Source of the DNA: Streptomyces sp. NBC_01750
GTDB lineage: Bacteria; Actinomycetota; Actinomycetes; Streptomycetales; Streptomycetaceae
Assembly: GCF_035918095.1 (NCBI RefSeq)
Contig: NZ_CP109137.1
Span: 5,954,001 to 6,018,000 of the forward strand
Reading direction: 5' to 3'
DNA: 64,000 nucleotides
The notes below the pieces were generated by a model that saw only the letters and a list, made by a program, of their open reading frames with translations, was not told the DNA's origin and made no database searches. How positions within the stretch are numbered: position 1 is the first letter of the stretch; each line of letters starts with the position of its first letter. A program made the position numbers and the translations under genes. Shown in pieces: positions 1 through 8,321 of the stretch.

Positions 1-2
1 CC

Positions 3-314
3 GCGGAGCTGCGGCTGGACGAGCTGCTGGAGGACGAGCGGAACGCCCTGCCGCAGCCGCTGGCCGACCGGCTGAGGTCTGTACTGGAGCGGCGGCGGAA
101 CTCCGTCTGGGAGCGGCTCGGGACGGTGAACGAGGTGACCGGCGAGTCGGTGGACGACACCTACCGGCGGTTGGCGCGGGAGATGATCGAGGCCGAGCGC
201 GAGGTCTTCGTTCAGCTTCGGGACCAGCGGAGGATCGACGACGAGATGATGCGCACGCTGCTGCGCCGGCTCGATCTGGAGGAGGCGGCGGCCTACCGCG
301 AGGACGCGCCCTGA
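3..314 (+). CDS. Na+/H+ antiporter, C-terminal fragment (cut by window edge)
   Basis: The reading frame is open from the left edge and ends with TGA at 312-314, so only the last ~103 residues are visible. They form a charged helical tail rich in Glu, Arg and Leu without membrane segments. It resembles the cytoplasmic C-terminal tail of CPA1-type Na+/H+ antiporters of actinobacteria, with segments such as DDTYRRLAREMIEAER and LRRLDLEEAAAY. The transport domain lies outside the window, so the family call rests on the tail alone. The 3' end overlaps the convergent PLP-enzyme gene by 22 bp. Confidence 0.55.
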   Translation, partial: AELRLDELLEDERNALPQPLADRLRSVLERRRNSVWERLGTVNEVTGESVDDTYRRLAREMIEAEREVFVQLRDQRRIDDEMMRTLLRRLDLEEAAAYREDAP

Positions 315-1396
315 CCGGTGATGACGGCGGCGATCGTGGTGCCGGGCGGGAAGACGCCCTCGGCGGCGAGCACGGTGAGGCCGTACAGCATCTTGGCGAC
401 ATAGACACGCTCGACGGGCAGCCCGTGGCGCGCCTCGAAGTCCGCGGCGAAGGCGTCGAGCCGGGGGGTGGTACGGGCGTATCCGCCGAAGTGGAAGCGC
501 CCGTCGAGGGACCAGTTCCCGACGGGGCCGCCGAACGCTTCCAGCTGCAGGGTGCGTATGGAGTCGCCGAGGAAGCCGCCCTTGAGGACGGGGAACCCGA
601 TGGCGCGCCGGCCGGGCCCGAGACCGGCGGCGAGTCCGGCGATGGTCCCGCCGGTCCCGCAGGCGACGGCGACGACGTCAGTCGCGTCGCGGAGCTCGTG
701 ACCGAGCGCGGTGCAGCCGTGGGCGGCGAGAGCGTTGCTGCCGCCTTCCGGGACGACGTAGATGTCCCCGGGCCCACCCCGTCCCGAACCGTGGGCAGGT
801 CCCCCGGGCCCCTGCGGGCAGCCATGGGCGCCGTCCGCCGTGGGCCCGGCGCGGTGAGCGTGCTCCAAGGCCGGGCCCACGGGAGCCGACGGGTGCCGGT
901 CCTGCGGGCTCCAGCCGCCCCCGTCGGCGGCGTCTCGCGCCCACCGCTGCTCCAGCGCCTGGGCCGCAGCCGTCAGGATGCGCTCCCGCACCTCCGGGTC
1001 GTCCTTCCCGCGGTACGCCGCGCGGTCCACGAAATGCAGGTGCATACCGTCCGCAGCACACCGGGACAGCGACGGGTTCAGGGGGCGCGAAGCCAGTTCG
1101 TCGCCGCGGACTATGCCGATCGTCGTGAAGCCCAGCAGCCGGCCCGCGGCCGCCGTCGCCCGCAGATGGTTGGAGTACGCGCCGCCGAACGTCAGCAGCG
1201 GCCGGCCGGCCGCCGCATGCAGGTTCGGGACGAGTTTGCGCCACTTGTTGCCCGGGATGTCCGGGTGGATCAGGTCGTCGCGCTTGAGCAGCAGACGGAC
1301 GCCGTGACGCGCGAAGCGCTCGTCCTCGACCGGCTGCAGCGGCGACGGCAGTCGCGGCCGCAGCGCGGAGGTGAGGTCGAACGCTTCCCGGGTCAC
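293..1396 (-). CDS. PLP-dependent enzyme, ACC deaminase/D-cysteine desulfhydrase family, with a low-complexity insert
   Basis: Fold type II PLP enzyme related to 1-aminocyclopropane-1-carboxylate deaminase and D-cysteine desulfhydrase, which release ammonia or sulfide from small amino acids. The PLP lysine is K51 in GNKWRKL, FGGAYSNH (S75-N76-H77) is the usual substrate-contact motif, and CGTGGTIAG is the phosphate-binding loop. Streptomyces relatives are usually near 300 residues; this one has 367. The excess is a Gly/Pro/His-rich stretch at about residues 155-214, between the helix ending EQRWARD and the strand DIYVVPEGG. The reading frame stays open through it, so the gene looks intact, but the insert is atypical. 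ACC deaminase versus desulfhydrase activity cannot be separated from sequence. Confidence 0.8.
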   Translation of the reverse strand: MTREAFDLTSALRPRLPSPLQPVEDERFARHGVRLLLKRDDLIHPDIPGNKWRKLVPNLHAAAGRPLLTFGGAYSNHLRATAAAGRLLGFTTIGIVRGDELASRPLNPSLSRCAADGMHLHFVDRAAYRGKDDPEVRERILTAAAQALEQRWARDAADGGGWSPQDRHPSAPVGPALEHAHRAGPTADGAHGCPQGPGGPAHGSGRGGPGDIYVVPEGGSNALAAHGCTALGHELRDATDVVAVACGTGGTIAGLAAGLGPGRRAIGFPVLKGGFLGDSIRTLQLEAFGGPVGNWSLDGRFHFGGYARTTPRLDAFAADFEARHGLPVERVYVAKMLYGLTVLAAEGVFPPGTTIAAVITGQGASSR

Positions 1397-1445
1397 CTGC
1401 CCATTGTCACTTCACGCCGGTTGTCGATCACGTCGGCTTCGCGTG

Positions 1446-2036
1446 TCACTGCAGGCGTTCGTGGATGCGGGCGCGCATCGAGCTCATCGTGAACCCCCGC
1501 GGGTCGACCTTCCCCGGCTGCCATTCCAGGTGGCCGATCACCGAGCGCTCGGTCCAGCCATGGGGCCGGCAGATCGCCGCCGCGGCCTTCTCGATCGCCT
1601 CCAGCTGGACCGCCGGCCATGGATCCACGCCGTCGCCGAGGTTCTCGCACTCGAAGCCGTAAAAATGGCGGTTTCCGTCGGTGTTCGCCTCGTTGTCCGG
1701 CGGGAGCGGGTTCTCCGCGATGACCGCACGCAGCACGTCGTCGTCGCCCAGCCCCGCATGGTTGGCGCGGCCGTAGCCGACGAGATGGACTCTGCCGTCC
1801 TTGGTGATGACGCCGTGACAGAGCGGACCTGGCAGGCTCGCGTAACCGTCCCGGCAGATACGGACGGTGCTCGCGGTGCCCTTGGTCACGGTGTGATGAA
1901 TCATCACGCCGTGTACGGGACCCCAGGGGCCTACGTGGTTGCGGTTGTGCGTACGCCATTCGCCGACTTCGACGACCGTCAGCCCCTCGTCGCGCAGGGC
2001 GTCGAGGAAACTGTTCGCGGACATGGGTGGGGACAT
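1446..2036 (-). CDS. N-acetylmuramoyl-L-alanine amidase (amidase_2/PGRP type)
   Basis: A 196-residue peptidoglycan amidase that would cleave the bond between N-acetylmuramic acid and the peptide stem using zinc. Visible motifs are MIHHTVTK (first zinc His) and IGHLEWQPGKVDP (second His and catalytic Lys/Asp region), with NHAGLGDDD and HFYGFECEN between them, as in amidase_2 domains. The ATG at 2036 is chosen because an AAGGAG ribosome-binding site sits just upstream; the frame extends further 5' but with no comparable site. There is no signal peptide, so export is not evident: it may act intracellularly or need a holin-like or alternative route. The gene is divergent from the encapsulin gene, with 240 bp between them. 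Confidence 0.85.
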   Translation of the reverse strand: MSPPMSANSFLDALRDEGLTVVEVGEWRTHNRNHVGPWGPVHGVMIHHTVTKGTASTVRICRDGYASLPGPLCHGVITKDGRVHLVGYGRANHAGLGDDDVLRAVIAENPLPPDNEANTDGNRHFYGFECENLGDGVDPWPAVQLEAIEKAAAAICRPHGWTERSVIGHLEWQPGKVDPRGFTMSSMRARIHERLQ

Positions 2037-2276
2037 GGCCGTCTCCTTGTGGGGGTGAGGGGATCGGAGCGGAATGTTCCGGGCGGAATGCTCCGTACCG
2101 TGCTTGTACCCGAACTCCGGTGGAGGGACCATCCGTTCACCTGGTGAGCGAGCCGATCCGGACAGTGCCCCGGGCCCGACCGATCCAGTCCCACTCATTT
2201 GTGTAATGGCGTCCGCACTCTCTGTGCTGAAAGGCTTCCTCTCGCAGGTCAGACCCCATGATGGAGAGGGAGTCCT

Positions 2277-3698
2277 ATGTCGGTTGGTTCGGTTGGTCCG
2301 GTCGGCGACGAGATCCGCGAGCAGCAGACGGCGCAGCAGAGTCTCGGTACGGCAGCCGCGCGGAACCTTGCGACCACCACCAAATCGGCCCCGCAGATGC
2401 AGGAGATCACCTCACGGTGGCTGCTGCGCATGCTGCCGTGGGTGCAAGTACAGGGCGGTACCTACCGGGTGAACCGCCGCCTGAGTTACTCGGTCGGCGA
2501 CGGACGCGTGACGTTCGTGCAGACCGGTGACCGGGTGGCGGTCATTCCCGCCGAGCTCGGCGAACTCCCCGCGCTGCGGGAGTACGGTGACGAGGCGGTG
2601 CTCGCCGAGCTGGCGAACCGCTGTGAGCAAAGGGAGTTCGCGCCGGGAGAGGTGCTGGCAGCGTCCGGTTCGGACGCGGGCCGCGTCTTCCTTATTGCGC
2701 ACGGCCGGGTGGAGCAGATCGGCACCGGTCCGTACGGCGACGAGGCGGTGCTCGGCGTCCTCGCCGACGGCTCATACTTCGGCGACCACACGCTCACGGA
2801 CCGGGAAGCGGTCTGGGAGTACACCGCACGCGCCGCGACAGCATGCACGGTGCTCGTCCTGACCAGGGACGATGTGCTGAACCTCGCGGAGCGTACGGAG
2901 TCGCTGCGCACCCATCTGGCCGGGCTCTGCGAACTGCCGCAGCAGCGGACCAACAAATACGGCGAGGCGGCGATCGACCTGTCCGCCGGCCATATCGGCG
3001 AAGCCGTCGTACCGCACACCTACGTCGACTACGAAGCCGCGCCCCGCGAGTACGAACTGAGCGTCGCCCAGACCGTACTGAAGGTCCACAGCCGCGTCGC
3101 CGACCTCTACAACCAGCCGATGAACCAGACCGAGCAGCAGCTGCGGCTCACGGTCGAGGCGCTGCGCGAGCGCCAGGAGCACGAGCTCGTCAACAACAGG
3201 GAGTTCGGCCTGCTGAACAATTGCGACTACGGTCAGCGGCTGCAGCCGCACGACGGTGTGCCGAGCCCCGACGACATGGACGAACTGCTCTCGCGGCGGC
3301 GCGGCTCGAAGCTGTTTCTCGCCCATCCGCGGGCCGTCGCCGCCTTCGGGCGCGAGTGCAACAAGCGCGGTCTGGTCCCCGAGAGTGTGGAGGTCGCCGG
3401 GCACCATGTGCCGGCCTGGCGCGGTGTGCCGATCTTCCCGTGCAACAAGATCCCGGTGAGCGACGCCCGTACGACGTCGATCATCTGTATGCGTACGGGC
3501 GAGGCCGAGCAAGGAGTCATCGGACTGCAGCAGAGCGGCATCCCGGACGAGATCGAGCCGAGCCTGTCCGCGCGCTTCATGGGCATCGACGAGCAGGCGA
3601 TCATCTCCTACCTGGTCACGGCCTACTACTCGGCGGCGGTGCTGGTGCCGGACGCGCTCGGCGTCCTGGAGAACGTCGAAATCAGCCGCTGGCGGTGA
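2277..3698 (+). CDS. Family 2B encapsulin shell protein with inserted cNMP-binding domain
   Basis: A 473-residue HK97-fold nanocompartment shell protein of the Family 2B encapsulins, which self-assemble into protein cages around a cargo enzyme. The N-terminal arm and early HK97 elements (about 1-95, including [16 protein letters not shown]) are followed by a CRP/cNMP-binding-like insertion (about 100-225, with [13 protein letters not shown] and SYFGDHTL). The rest of the capsid fold follows (about 235-473, including [19 protein letters not shown] and a conserved C-terminus with [17 protein letters not shown]). The ATG at 2277 follows the purine-rich site GGAGAGGGAG. The downstream polyprenyl synthase lies 81 bp away on the same strand and is the likely cargo. 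The cyclic-nucleotide pocket looks degenerate, so ligand binding is uncertain. Confidence 0.9.
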   Translation: MSVGSVGPVGDEIREQQTAQQSLGTAAARNLATTTKSAPQMQEITSRWLLRMLPWVQVQGGTYRVNRRLSYSVGDGRVTFVQTGDRVAVIPAELGELPALREYGDEAVLAELANRCEQREFAPGEVLAASGSDAGRVFLIAHGRVEQIGTGPYGDEAVLGVLADGSYFGDHTLTDREAVWEYTARAATACTVLVLTRDDVLNLAERTESLRTHLAGLCELPQQRTNKYGEAAIDLSAGHIGEAVVPHTYVDYEAAPREYELSVAQTVLKVHSRVADLYNQPMNQTEQQLRLTVEALRERQEHELVNNREFGLLNNCDYGQRLQPHDGVPSPDDMDELLSRRRGSKLFLAHPRAVAAFGRECNKRGLVPESVEVAGHHVPAWRGVPIFPCNKIPVSDARTTSIICMRTGEAEQGVIGLQQSGIPDEIEPSLSARFMGIDEQAIISYLVTAYYSAAVLVPDALGVLENVEISRWR

Positions 3699-3779
3699 AC
3701 CGACGCGGCCGGGGGCCCGGTGCCACTTCGCGCCCCCGGCCCGACAGCCCGGGCCCAACACCTCGAAAGGACCGCTGAG

Positions 3780-4817
3780 TTGACCATGCAGGACACCGTC
3801 GAGGGCAGCGAGGCCGTCGCGCTCCTCGAACGCACCAGAAGCGCCGTCGATCCCCGACTGCGCGCTACCGTCGAGTCGTTGCCAGGGCCCATACGCCGTA
3901 TCGCGATGTACCACTTCGGCTGGGAGCACGCCGACGGCACGCCGGCCACGGGCGCGGCGGGCAAGGCCATCAGGCCCGCGCTCGTACTGGCCTCGGCCCG
4001 GGCGCTGGGCGGAGACCCGCAGCCGGCCGTACGGGCGGCCGCGGCCGTGGAGCTGGCGCACAATTTCACCCTCCTCCACGACGACGTCATCGACGAGGAT
4101 CCCACCCGCAGGCACCGCCCCACCGCCTGGACGGTCTTCGGTACTCCGGCCGCCATCATCGTGGGCGACGCCCTTTTCGCCCTCGCGCTGCAGCTGCTCG
4201 CCGAGGACCGGCACCCCGGGTCGGCCGCCGCATCGGAGCGGCTCGCTGCCTGTGTGATCGAGCTGTGCGCCGGACAGCAGGCGGACTGCGCCTTCGAGGA
4301 GCGTGCCCCGCACGAGGTCTCACTGGAGGAGTGTCTCGCCATGGCGACCGCCAAGACCGGGGCGCTGCTCGGCTGTGCGTGCGCGCTCGGCGCGCTCTAC
4401 GCGGGCGCGGGCGAGGAGGAGGCGGCTGCCATGGACGCATTCGGGCGGGAGGCGGGCCTCGCCTTCCAACTCATCGACGACCTGATCGGGATCTGGGGAG
4501 ACCCCGACCGTACGGGCAAGCCGGCAGGCGCTGATCTGTCGGCCCGCAAGAAGTCCCTGCCGGTGGTCGCGGCGCTCGCCTCAGGCACCCCGGCCGGCGC
4601 CGAACTGGCCGAGCTCTACCGCGGGCCCATGAACGCATCGGCAGTCCGCCGCGCCGCCGACGCGGTCGACCGGGCGGGCGGCCGCGACTGGGCGCAGCTG
4701 CAGGCCGCCGACCGGATGGCGCGTGCCGTGCAGGAGCTCTCACGCGCGGTCGGGGACCTGTCGGCGGCGGGCGATCTGCTGGCCCTGGCGGAATTCGTCA
4801 CTCGCCGCACGCGCTGA
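3780..4817 (+). CDS. Polyprenyl diphosphate synthase, probable encapsulin cargo
   Basis: Trans-isoprenyl diphosphate synthase (345 aa) that would condense isopentenyl diphosphate with an allylic diphosphate. Seen directly: the KAIRPALVLA substrate motif (about 62-71), the first Asp-rich motif DDVID (101-105), and the second metal site DDLIGIWGD beginning at 233, where the usual third Asp is Gly. It also has the TGKPAGADLSARKKS helix typical of Streptomyces prenyl synthases. Start choice: GAAAGG at 3765-3770 is nine bases from TTG 3780 and fifteen from in-frame ATG 3786, so I favour TTG. Position after the shell gene fits the known Family 2B polyprenyl transferase cargo class. Only about 50 residues precede the catalytic fold, so no long disordered loading domain is seen. 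Product chain length cannot be read. Confidence 0.88.
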   Translation: MTMQDTVEGSEAVALLERTRSAVDPRLRATVESLPGPIRRIAMYHFGWEHADGTPATGAAGKAIRPALVLASARALGGDPQPAVRAAAAVELAHNFTLLHDDVIDEDPTRRHRPTAWTVFGTPAAIIVGDALFALALQLLAEDRHPGSAAASERLAACVIELCAGQQADCAFEERAPHEVSLEECLAMATAKTGALLGCACALGALYAGAGEEEAAAMDAFGREAGLAFQLIDDLIGIWGDPDRTGKPAGADLSARKKSLPVVAALASGTPAGAELAELYRGPMNASAVRRAADAVDRAGGRDWAQLQAADRMARAVQELSRAVGDLSAAGDLLALAEFVTRRTR

Positions 4818-4936
4818 CGCCCGCGGCAGGACAGCGAACTCCTGGAACATGGCCCATGGGGCGCGATCCGCGGCCGAGGTGAGCGCGGCGTGACTGTCGG
4901 CTGTCCGGCCTGCGCATACCGCTATATCCTGGATGT

Positions 4937-5224
4937 ATGGGCAGCGAAGGACGTCGGACCGTCCGCCGCCCGCAGGCCGACGGCCATGTGTGCCCGGCTT
5001 GCGGACAGCCTGTCGGTTCCGTCATCAGACGACGCAAGACTCTCGGGGCTTTCGTCCCGTCCTGGGGCCCCGGGCCCTGCCATAATCCCCAGTGCCCGGA
5101 GTACTCCGGGAACGGGGGCGGGAAGCCGGGCGAGGCACCGCATCAGGCACCCGGCGAGGCACCGCATGAGGCACCCGGCGAGGGGCCGCCCGAGGGACCC
5201 GCCGCAGGGGTCGGGACCGCCTGA
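4937..5224 (+). CDS. Small zinc-ribbon-like protein with Pro/Gly/His repeats
   Basis: A 95-residue protein with a probable metal site formed by HVCPACGQPV and GPCHNPQCPEY (CxxC followed by CxxxxC), as in treble-clef or zinc-ribbon proteins. The first ~55 residues look conserved and folded. The tail is a low-complexity run of Gly-Glu-Ala-Pro-His units encoded by three 24-bp DNA repeats. The probable -10 hexamer TATCCT at 4925-4930 lies about seven bases before ATG 4937, which suggests a leaderless transcript. Function unknown; nucleic-acid or partner binding is possible. Confidence 0.65.
   Translation: MGSEGRRTVRRPQADGHVCPACGQPVGSVIRRRKTLGAFVPSWGPGPCHNPQCPEYSGNGGGKPGEAPHQAPGEAPHEAPGEGPPEGPAAGVGTA
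5129..5200 (+). repeat. Three in-frame 24-bp tandem repeats
   Basis: Units at 5129-5152, 5153-5176 and 5177-5200 begin GGCGAGG and end in CACCC or GACCC. The first two differ at one base; the third is more diverged. They encode eight-residue units of the form GEAPHQAP / GEAPHEAP / GEGPPEGP at the C-terminus of the zinc-ribbon protein. Confidence 0.85.
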
Positions 5225-5273
5225 GGGATCCCTGCTGTTCAGCGGAAGGGGCCGTACCGCTACAGTCCGCGCC

Positions 5274-5714
5274 ATGTCATCGGAGTCGACGGAAGTCTGG
5301 GCGGGCTGGTACCGCGACCGGCTGGGCGCGGAAGCGGTCACCATAGCGGCGCACGAGCAGCAACTGCGCACGCGAATCAGGGGAATCGAGTACGAAGGGG
5401 CGACCTTCGCCGCCCTGGAGCCGGTGGGCCTGAGCGGGGTGCTGTCCTCCTGTGTACTGGAGTGGGACATGCCGCTGCCCGTCCACTCGGAAGGGACGGT
5501 CCAACGGGCCACGCTCAGCTGCCTGTTGACGCTCGGCGAGGCGCAGCCGGGCGGGCAGCTCGACCGCGCGGACCTCAATCTGACCCTGCACTACGGCGGA
5601 GCCGCGTACGAATCCGGCGTCGCCGGCGGTGACTTCGACGACGCCCTCAGCCGGATCCGGGACCAGCTGCCGCCCGGTGCGGAGCTCGGGCAGTCAGCAC
5701 CCGTGGGTGCCTGA
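5274..5714 (+). CDS. Conserved hypothetical protein (DUF6304-like)
   Basis: A 146-residue cytoplasmic protein without signal peptide or membrane segment. The sequence starts MSSESTEVWAGWYRDR and contains RTRIRGIEYEGATFAALEP, resembling the small Streptomyces family catalogued as DUF6304; this assignment is from memory and tentative. The start is ATG 5274, preceded by a possible -10 TACAGT at 5260-5265 and no ribosome-binding site, so leaderless translation is likely. The frame is open further upstream but the codon pattern there belongs to the neighbour's tail. No biochemical role is known to me. It converges on the haemoglobin gene with a 9 bp gap. Confidence 0.65.
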   Translation: MSSESTEVWAGWYRDRLGAEAVTIAAHEQQLRTRIRGIEYEGATFAALEPVGLSGVLSSCVLEWDMPLPVHSEGTVQRATLSCLLTLGEAQPGGQLDRADLNLTLHYGGAAYESGVAGGDFDDALSRIRDQLPPGAELGQSAPVGA

Positions 5715-5723
5715 CGGAGATCC

Positions 5724-6200
5724 TCAGCGCACTCCGTTCCAGCCCCAGCGTGGCGTCGGGCCCGGATCACCGAGGTCCGTGCCCGCCGGGTCGGCCGAGA
5801 CCTCACGGGCGATCTTCGTACCCCAGTCGAAGTACTCCATCACCCGGCGGCGCAGCATCTCGTCGTCCGGGAGCTCCTTCGCCACCGCCTCCGTCATCAG
5901 CTCCATCCAGCGCAGCCGCTGCTCCTCGGTGATCGAGAGCCCGAGGTGGGCGCGGAGCAGGGCCTGGTGGCCGCCGAGCTCGGCCGTGAAGCGGGCAGGT
6001 CCGTCGAAGACCTCGGCCAGCCAGACGGCGACATGCTCGATGTGGGTGGGGGTGAAGTCGGCGAAGACGGGGGCGAGCAGCGGGTCGGCGAGGACGGCCT
6101 CGTAGAAAGCGTTGCTCAGCCGCCGCAGCGCGTCCGCGCCGCCCACGGCCTCGTACAGCGTCGCGGGACGCTCGCCCGGTCTGTTCGTCTCTTCGGTCAC
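5724..6200 (-). CDS. Group II truncated haemoglobin (trHbO type)
   Basis: A 158-residue 2-on-2 globin that binds haem and diatomic ligands such as O2 or NO, expected in the cytoplasm. Landmarks: TyrB10 at Y33 (NAFYEAV), the proximal His at H85 (LLRAHLGLSI) and the group II marker Trp G8 at W98 (RLRWMEL). The C-terminal YFDWGTKIAREVSADP is typical of actinobacterial trHbO. The start is GTG 6200 with an AGGAGG site four bases upstream. A short inverted repeat, CGGAA-TAC-TTCCG at 6267-6279, lies in its upstream region and could be an operator. Role: oxygen or NO/oxidative-stress handling, by family. Confidence 0.9.
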   Translation of the reverse strand: MTEETNRPGERPATLYEAVGGADALRRLSNAFYEAVLADPLLAPVFADFTPTHIEHVAVWLAEVFDGPARFTAELGGHQALLRAHLGLSITEEQRLRWMELMTEAVAKELPDDEMLRRRVMEYFDWGTKIAREVSADPAGTDLGDPGPTPRWGWNGVR

Positions 6201-6290
6201 GGGCCCTCCTGGCTCCGGTGTGTGCGCTGCCAGGATTCACGGCCCCGTCCGCGGGCCCAAGCGTTTCGGAATACTTCCGCCAAGAGCGGA

Positions 6291-6321
6291 AGGCGCCCCG
6301 CCGTGAGCCGGCGGGGCGCCT
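6291..6321 (-). terminator. Hairpin terminator after the snapalysin gene
   Basis: A perfect 13-bp stem: arm 6291-6303, five-base loop, arm 6309-6321. It begins 18 bp after the snapalysin stop and separates that gene from the haemoglobin promoter. There is no strong U-tract, as is common in Streptomyces. Confidence 0.75.
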
Positions 6322-6339
6322 CTCGTGCATCGAGGACCG

Positions 6340-7002
6340 TCAGGAGACGCGGGCGATCGCCGCCGCCAGGCCGTTGGCCCACAGGGCGTTCACCCGGGCA
6401 CGCTCCTGCGCGTTCGGGGTGGCGTTCTGGCAGGACGTGCCGGGGCCGCCGCCCGACATCAGCTCGCTGCACGGGCCCGAGTAGTGGTCCGGCAGGCCGA
6501 GCACGTGCCCGGTCTCATGGGCGGTGACGCGGGTGGAGTTGTACTGCTGGTTCTGCGCGTAGTCGAGGAAGATGTAGCCCCGGCCGTGCCCGTCGGTGCT
6601 GGCGTACGAGCCGCGGGAGTCATTGCCCTCGCGATAGGAGAAGTCCGCGCCCGAGCCTTCCTGCAGTTTCACATTGCTGACGGAGCTGTTCCAGATCTGG
6701 GTGCTCCGGGATATCTGGCTGCGGAAGCTGGGCGCTCTGCTGGTGCTGTAGACGACCGTCACGGCCTGCGCGCCTGGGTTCGCGGCGCGCTTCTCGGCGA
6801 CCGACTTCACGACGGCGTCGAAGAAGGCCTTCGTCGCCTTGGCGTCCGCCGACGAGCCGGCGTAGGCGGAGTACGACGAAGAGACGGCGGCCGTAGGGGA
6901 GTTGGCCGTCGTGGTGGCTGCGGTCGCGGGCACCGCGCTCAGCGCGGCGGCGAGGCCGGCGCTGAGGGCGGCGGACACTAATACGGTTCTGGGGTGACGC
7001 AT
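6340..7002 (-). CDS. snpA: Snapalysin, secreted zinc metalloprotease (M7)
   Basis: A 220-residue secreted neutral protease. A Sec signal peptide (about 1-29, MRHPRTVL... to PATAAT) is followed by a short propeptide and the mature M7 domain. The zinc site [12 protein letters not shown] gives H162, E163, H166 and Asp D172 as third ligand, the hallmark of snapalysins. C178 and C191 ([14 protein letters not shown]) probably form a disulfide. ATG 7002 has an AGGAG site about eight bases upstream. The gene is divergent from a LysR regulator, the classic arrangement in Streptomyces where the regulator activates protease expression. It would digest extracellular protein in the milk-protease assay sense. 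Confidence 0.92.
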   Translation of the reverse strand: MRHPRTVLVSAALSAGLAAALSAVPATAATTTANSPTAAVSSSYSAYAGSSADAKATKAFFDAVVKSVAEKRAANPGAQAVTVVYSTSRAPSFRSQISRSTQIWNSSVSNVKLQEGSGADFSYREGNDSRGSYASTDGHGRGYIFLDYAQNQQYNSTRVTAHETGHVLGLPDHYSGPCSELMSGGGPGTSCQNATPNAQERARVNALWANGLAAAIARVS

Positions 7003-7133
7003 GTGGGGGGCTCCTACTCTTGGGATGAACAGGTGCGGTTGGGGAGAGTGTTGAGGAGCCTGCCGCGTTCCGGATGATGCCAACTGCCGATAACACGGGC
7101 GCATCACGCTGTCCAGTTCCGCCATGTGTGCCC

Positions 7134-7160
7134 CAACTAAGGTGCCTGGTGTGACAGTTG
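7134..7160. promoter_or_regulatory. Inverted repeat in the snpA/LysR divergent promoter
   Basis: CAACT at 7134-7138 and AGTTG at 7156-7160 form an inverted repeat separated by 17 bases. The related motifs CAACTG (7081-7086) and CAGTT (7114-7118) lie in the same 180-bp gap. This is a candidate binding region for the LysR protein. A possible -10 TACGCT at 7170-7175 places the regulator's transcript start close to its ATG. Confidence 0.45.
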
Positions 7161-7181
7161 AGGCGGCTCTACGCTCGGGGG

Positions 7182-8144
7182 ATGGAGCTCGAGGTGAGGC
7201 ACCTCCGTGCGCTGTGCGCCATTGCGGACACCGGAAGCCTGCATAAAGCGGCCCGCCAACTGGGCATGAGCCAGCCGTCCCTGACGACGCAGCTTCGGCG
7301 CATCGAGAACTCCCTCGGCGCCGAGCTCTTCTCGCGTGAACGCACCGGCTGCCGGCCGACACCGTTGGGCCGCGCCGTGCTGAGCCGGGCCCGCCCGCTC
7401 GTGGCCGAAATGGCCGCGCTCGTCGTGGAGGCCAAGGCGGCCGCGGCACGGGCCGGCGGCCCCCGGCTGCGCATCGGCTCCACCGCCAGCCGCGCGCTGG
7501 CAGGCTGGCTGCGCCGGCTGCGCGAGCGGCTGCCCGGAACCGATTTATCGCTGCATATGAGTGTCTCCGCCAACGTGCTGCTGCGGATGGTCGCGGCGGG
7601 CCAGCTCGATGTCGCCTTCGTGCACGAGGTGGAGGGGTGTCCGCTCCTGGTGCCGGACGGACTCGCCGTACGCGTACTGATGGAGCGCGAGCCGCAGTTC
7701 ATCTCGATGGCGCGCGACCATCCGGCGGCGGCGGCCTCCGTCGTGGAGCTGGCCGATCTCGCCGGGGACCGCTGGATGGTCGACCCGACGGTGGACGGCG
7801 AATGGGACGGGCTGCGCAGGGTGCTCGGCGCAGCCGGCCTCAACCCCTCCGTCCTGCACGGGGATTACCTCACCGCCGCGTCCCTCATCGCGGTCGGCGA
7901 GGCGGTCGCGCCGTGCCAGCCGACCACGGGACCGCGCGAGGACATGGCGATCCGTCCGCTGCGTGGCGATCCGCTCGGCGTACGGCTGCTGTTGTTCTCC
8001 AGACCCGGAGCGTGCGCGGAGCTGTACGCGGCGGTGTACGAGGAGCTGGAGGCGGCGTACCGGGAGGCGGCCCTGCGCGTGTCCGCGTACCGGCAGTGGC
8101 TGCTGCGCCACAAGAGCCCGTTGCTCCACGCGCCCGCGGCCTGA
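7182..8144 (+). CDS. LysR-type regulator of the snapalysin gene
   Basis: A 320-residue LysR-family regulator. The N-terminal winged helix-turn-helix (residues 1-60) reads [20 protein letters not shown] followed by [15 protein letters not shown], then a substrate-binding-like effector domain from about residue 88. ATG 7182 is preceded by a probable -10 rather than a ribosome-binding site, so the mRNA may be leaderless. Divergent orientation next to snpA matches the known Streptomyces snpA activator (snpR/mprR type). The effector is unknown. No neighbouring metabolic gene suggests an alternative target. Confidence 0.9.
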   Translation: MELEVRHLRALCAIADTGSLHKAARQLGMSQPSLTTQLRRIENSLGAELFSRERTGCRPTPLGRAVLSRARPLVAEMAALVVEAKAAAARAGGPRLRIGSTASRALAGWLRRLRERLPGTDLSLHMSVSANVLLRMVAAGQLDVAFVHEVEGCPLLVPDGLAVRVLMEREPQFISMARDHPAAAASVVELADLAGDRWMVDPTVDGEWDGLRRVLGAAGLNPSVLHGDYLTAASLIAVGEAVAPCQPTTGPREDMAIRPLRGDPLGVRLLLFSRPGACAELYAAVYEELEAAYREAALRVSAYRQWLLRHKSPLLHAPAA

Positions 8145-8203
8145 TCCGAGACCTGAGGCACCGGGCCGACGGCCGCCCTTTCCGCGTCCGGACCGGCCTC
8201 GTC

Positions 8204-8229
8204 ATCGGCTTCGCCCATCGGCTTCGCCC
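8204..8229. repeat. 13-bp tandem duplication downstream of the LysR gene
   Basis: The unit ATCGGCTTCGCCC occurs twice in tandem (8204-8216 and 8217-8229) in the gap between the LysR gene and the lipoprotein gene. No function is apparent. Confidence 0.7.
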
Positions 8230-8321
8230 ACCGGCCGGTCCGAGGATGTCCGGCCCTTCTTCGGCACACTCGGCCGATAACGGACCATCGGAGGTCGCGG
8301 GTCGCTGGCATGATCATTGCC

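Noticed and set aside
2277..3698. Shell gene as a CRP-type transcription factor
   Set aside because: The cNMP-like segment is embedded in a larger HK97-like protein and there is no helix-turn-helix after it.
2772..4313. A 513-codon minus-strand frame across the encapsulin and synthase genes
   Set aside because: Antisense to two well-supported genes and without motifs.
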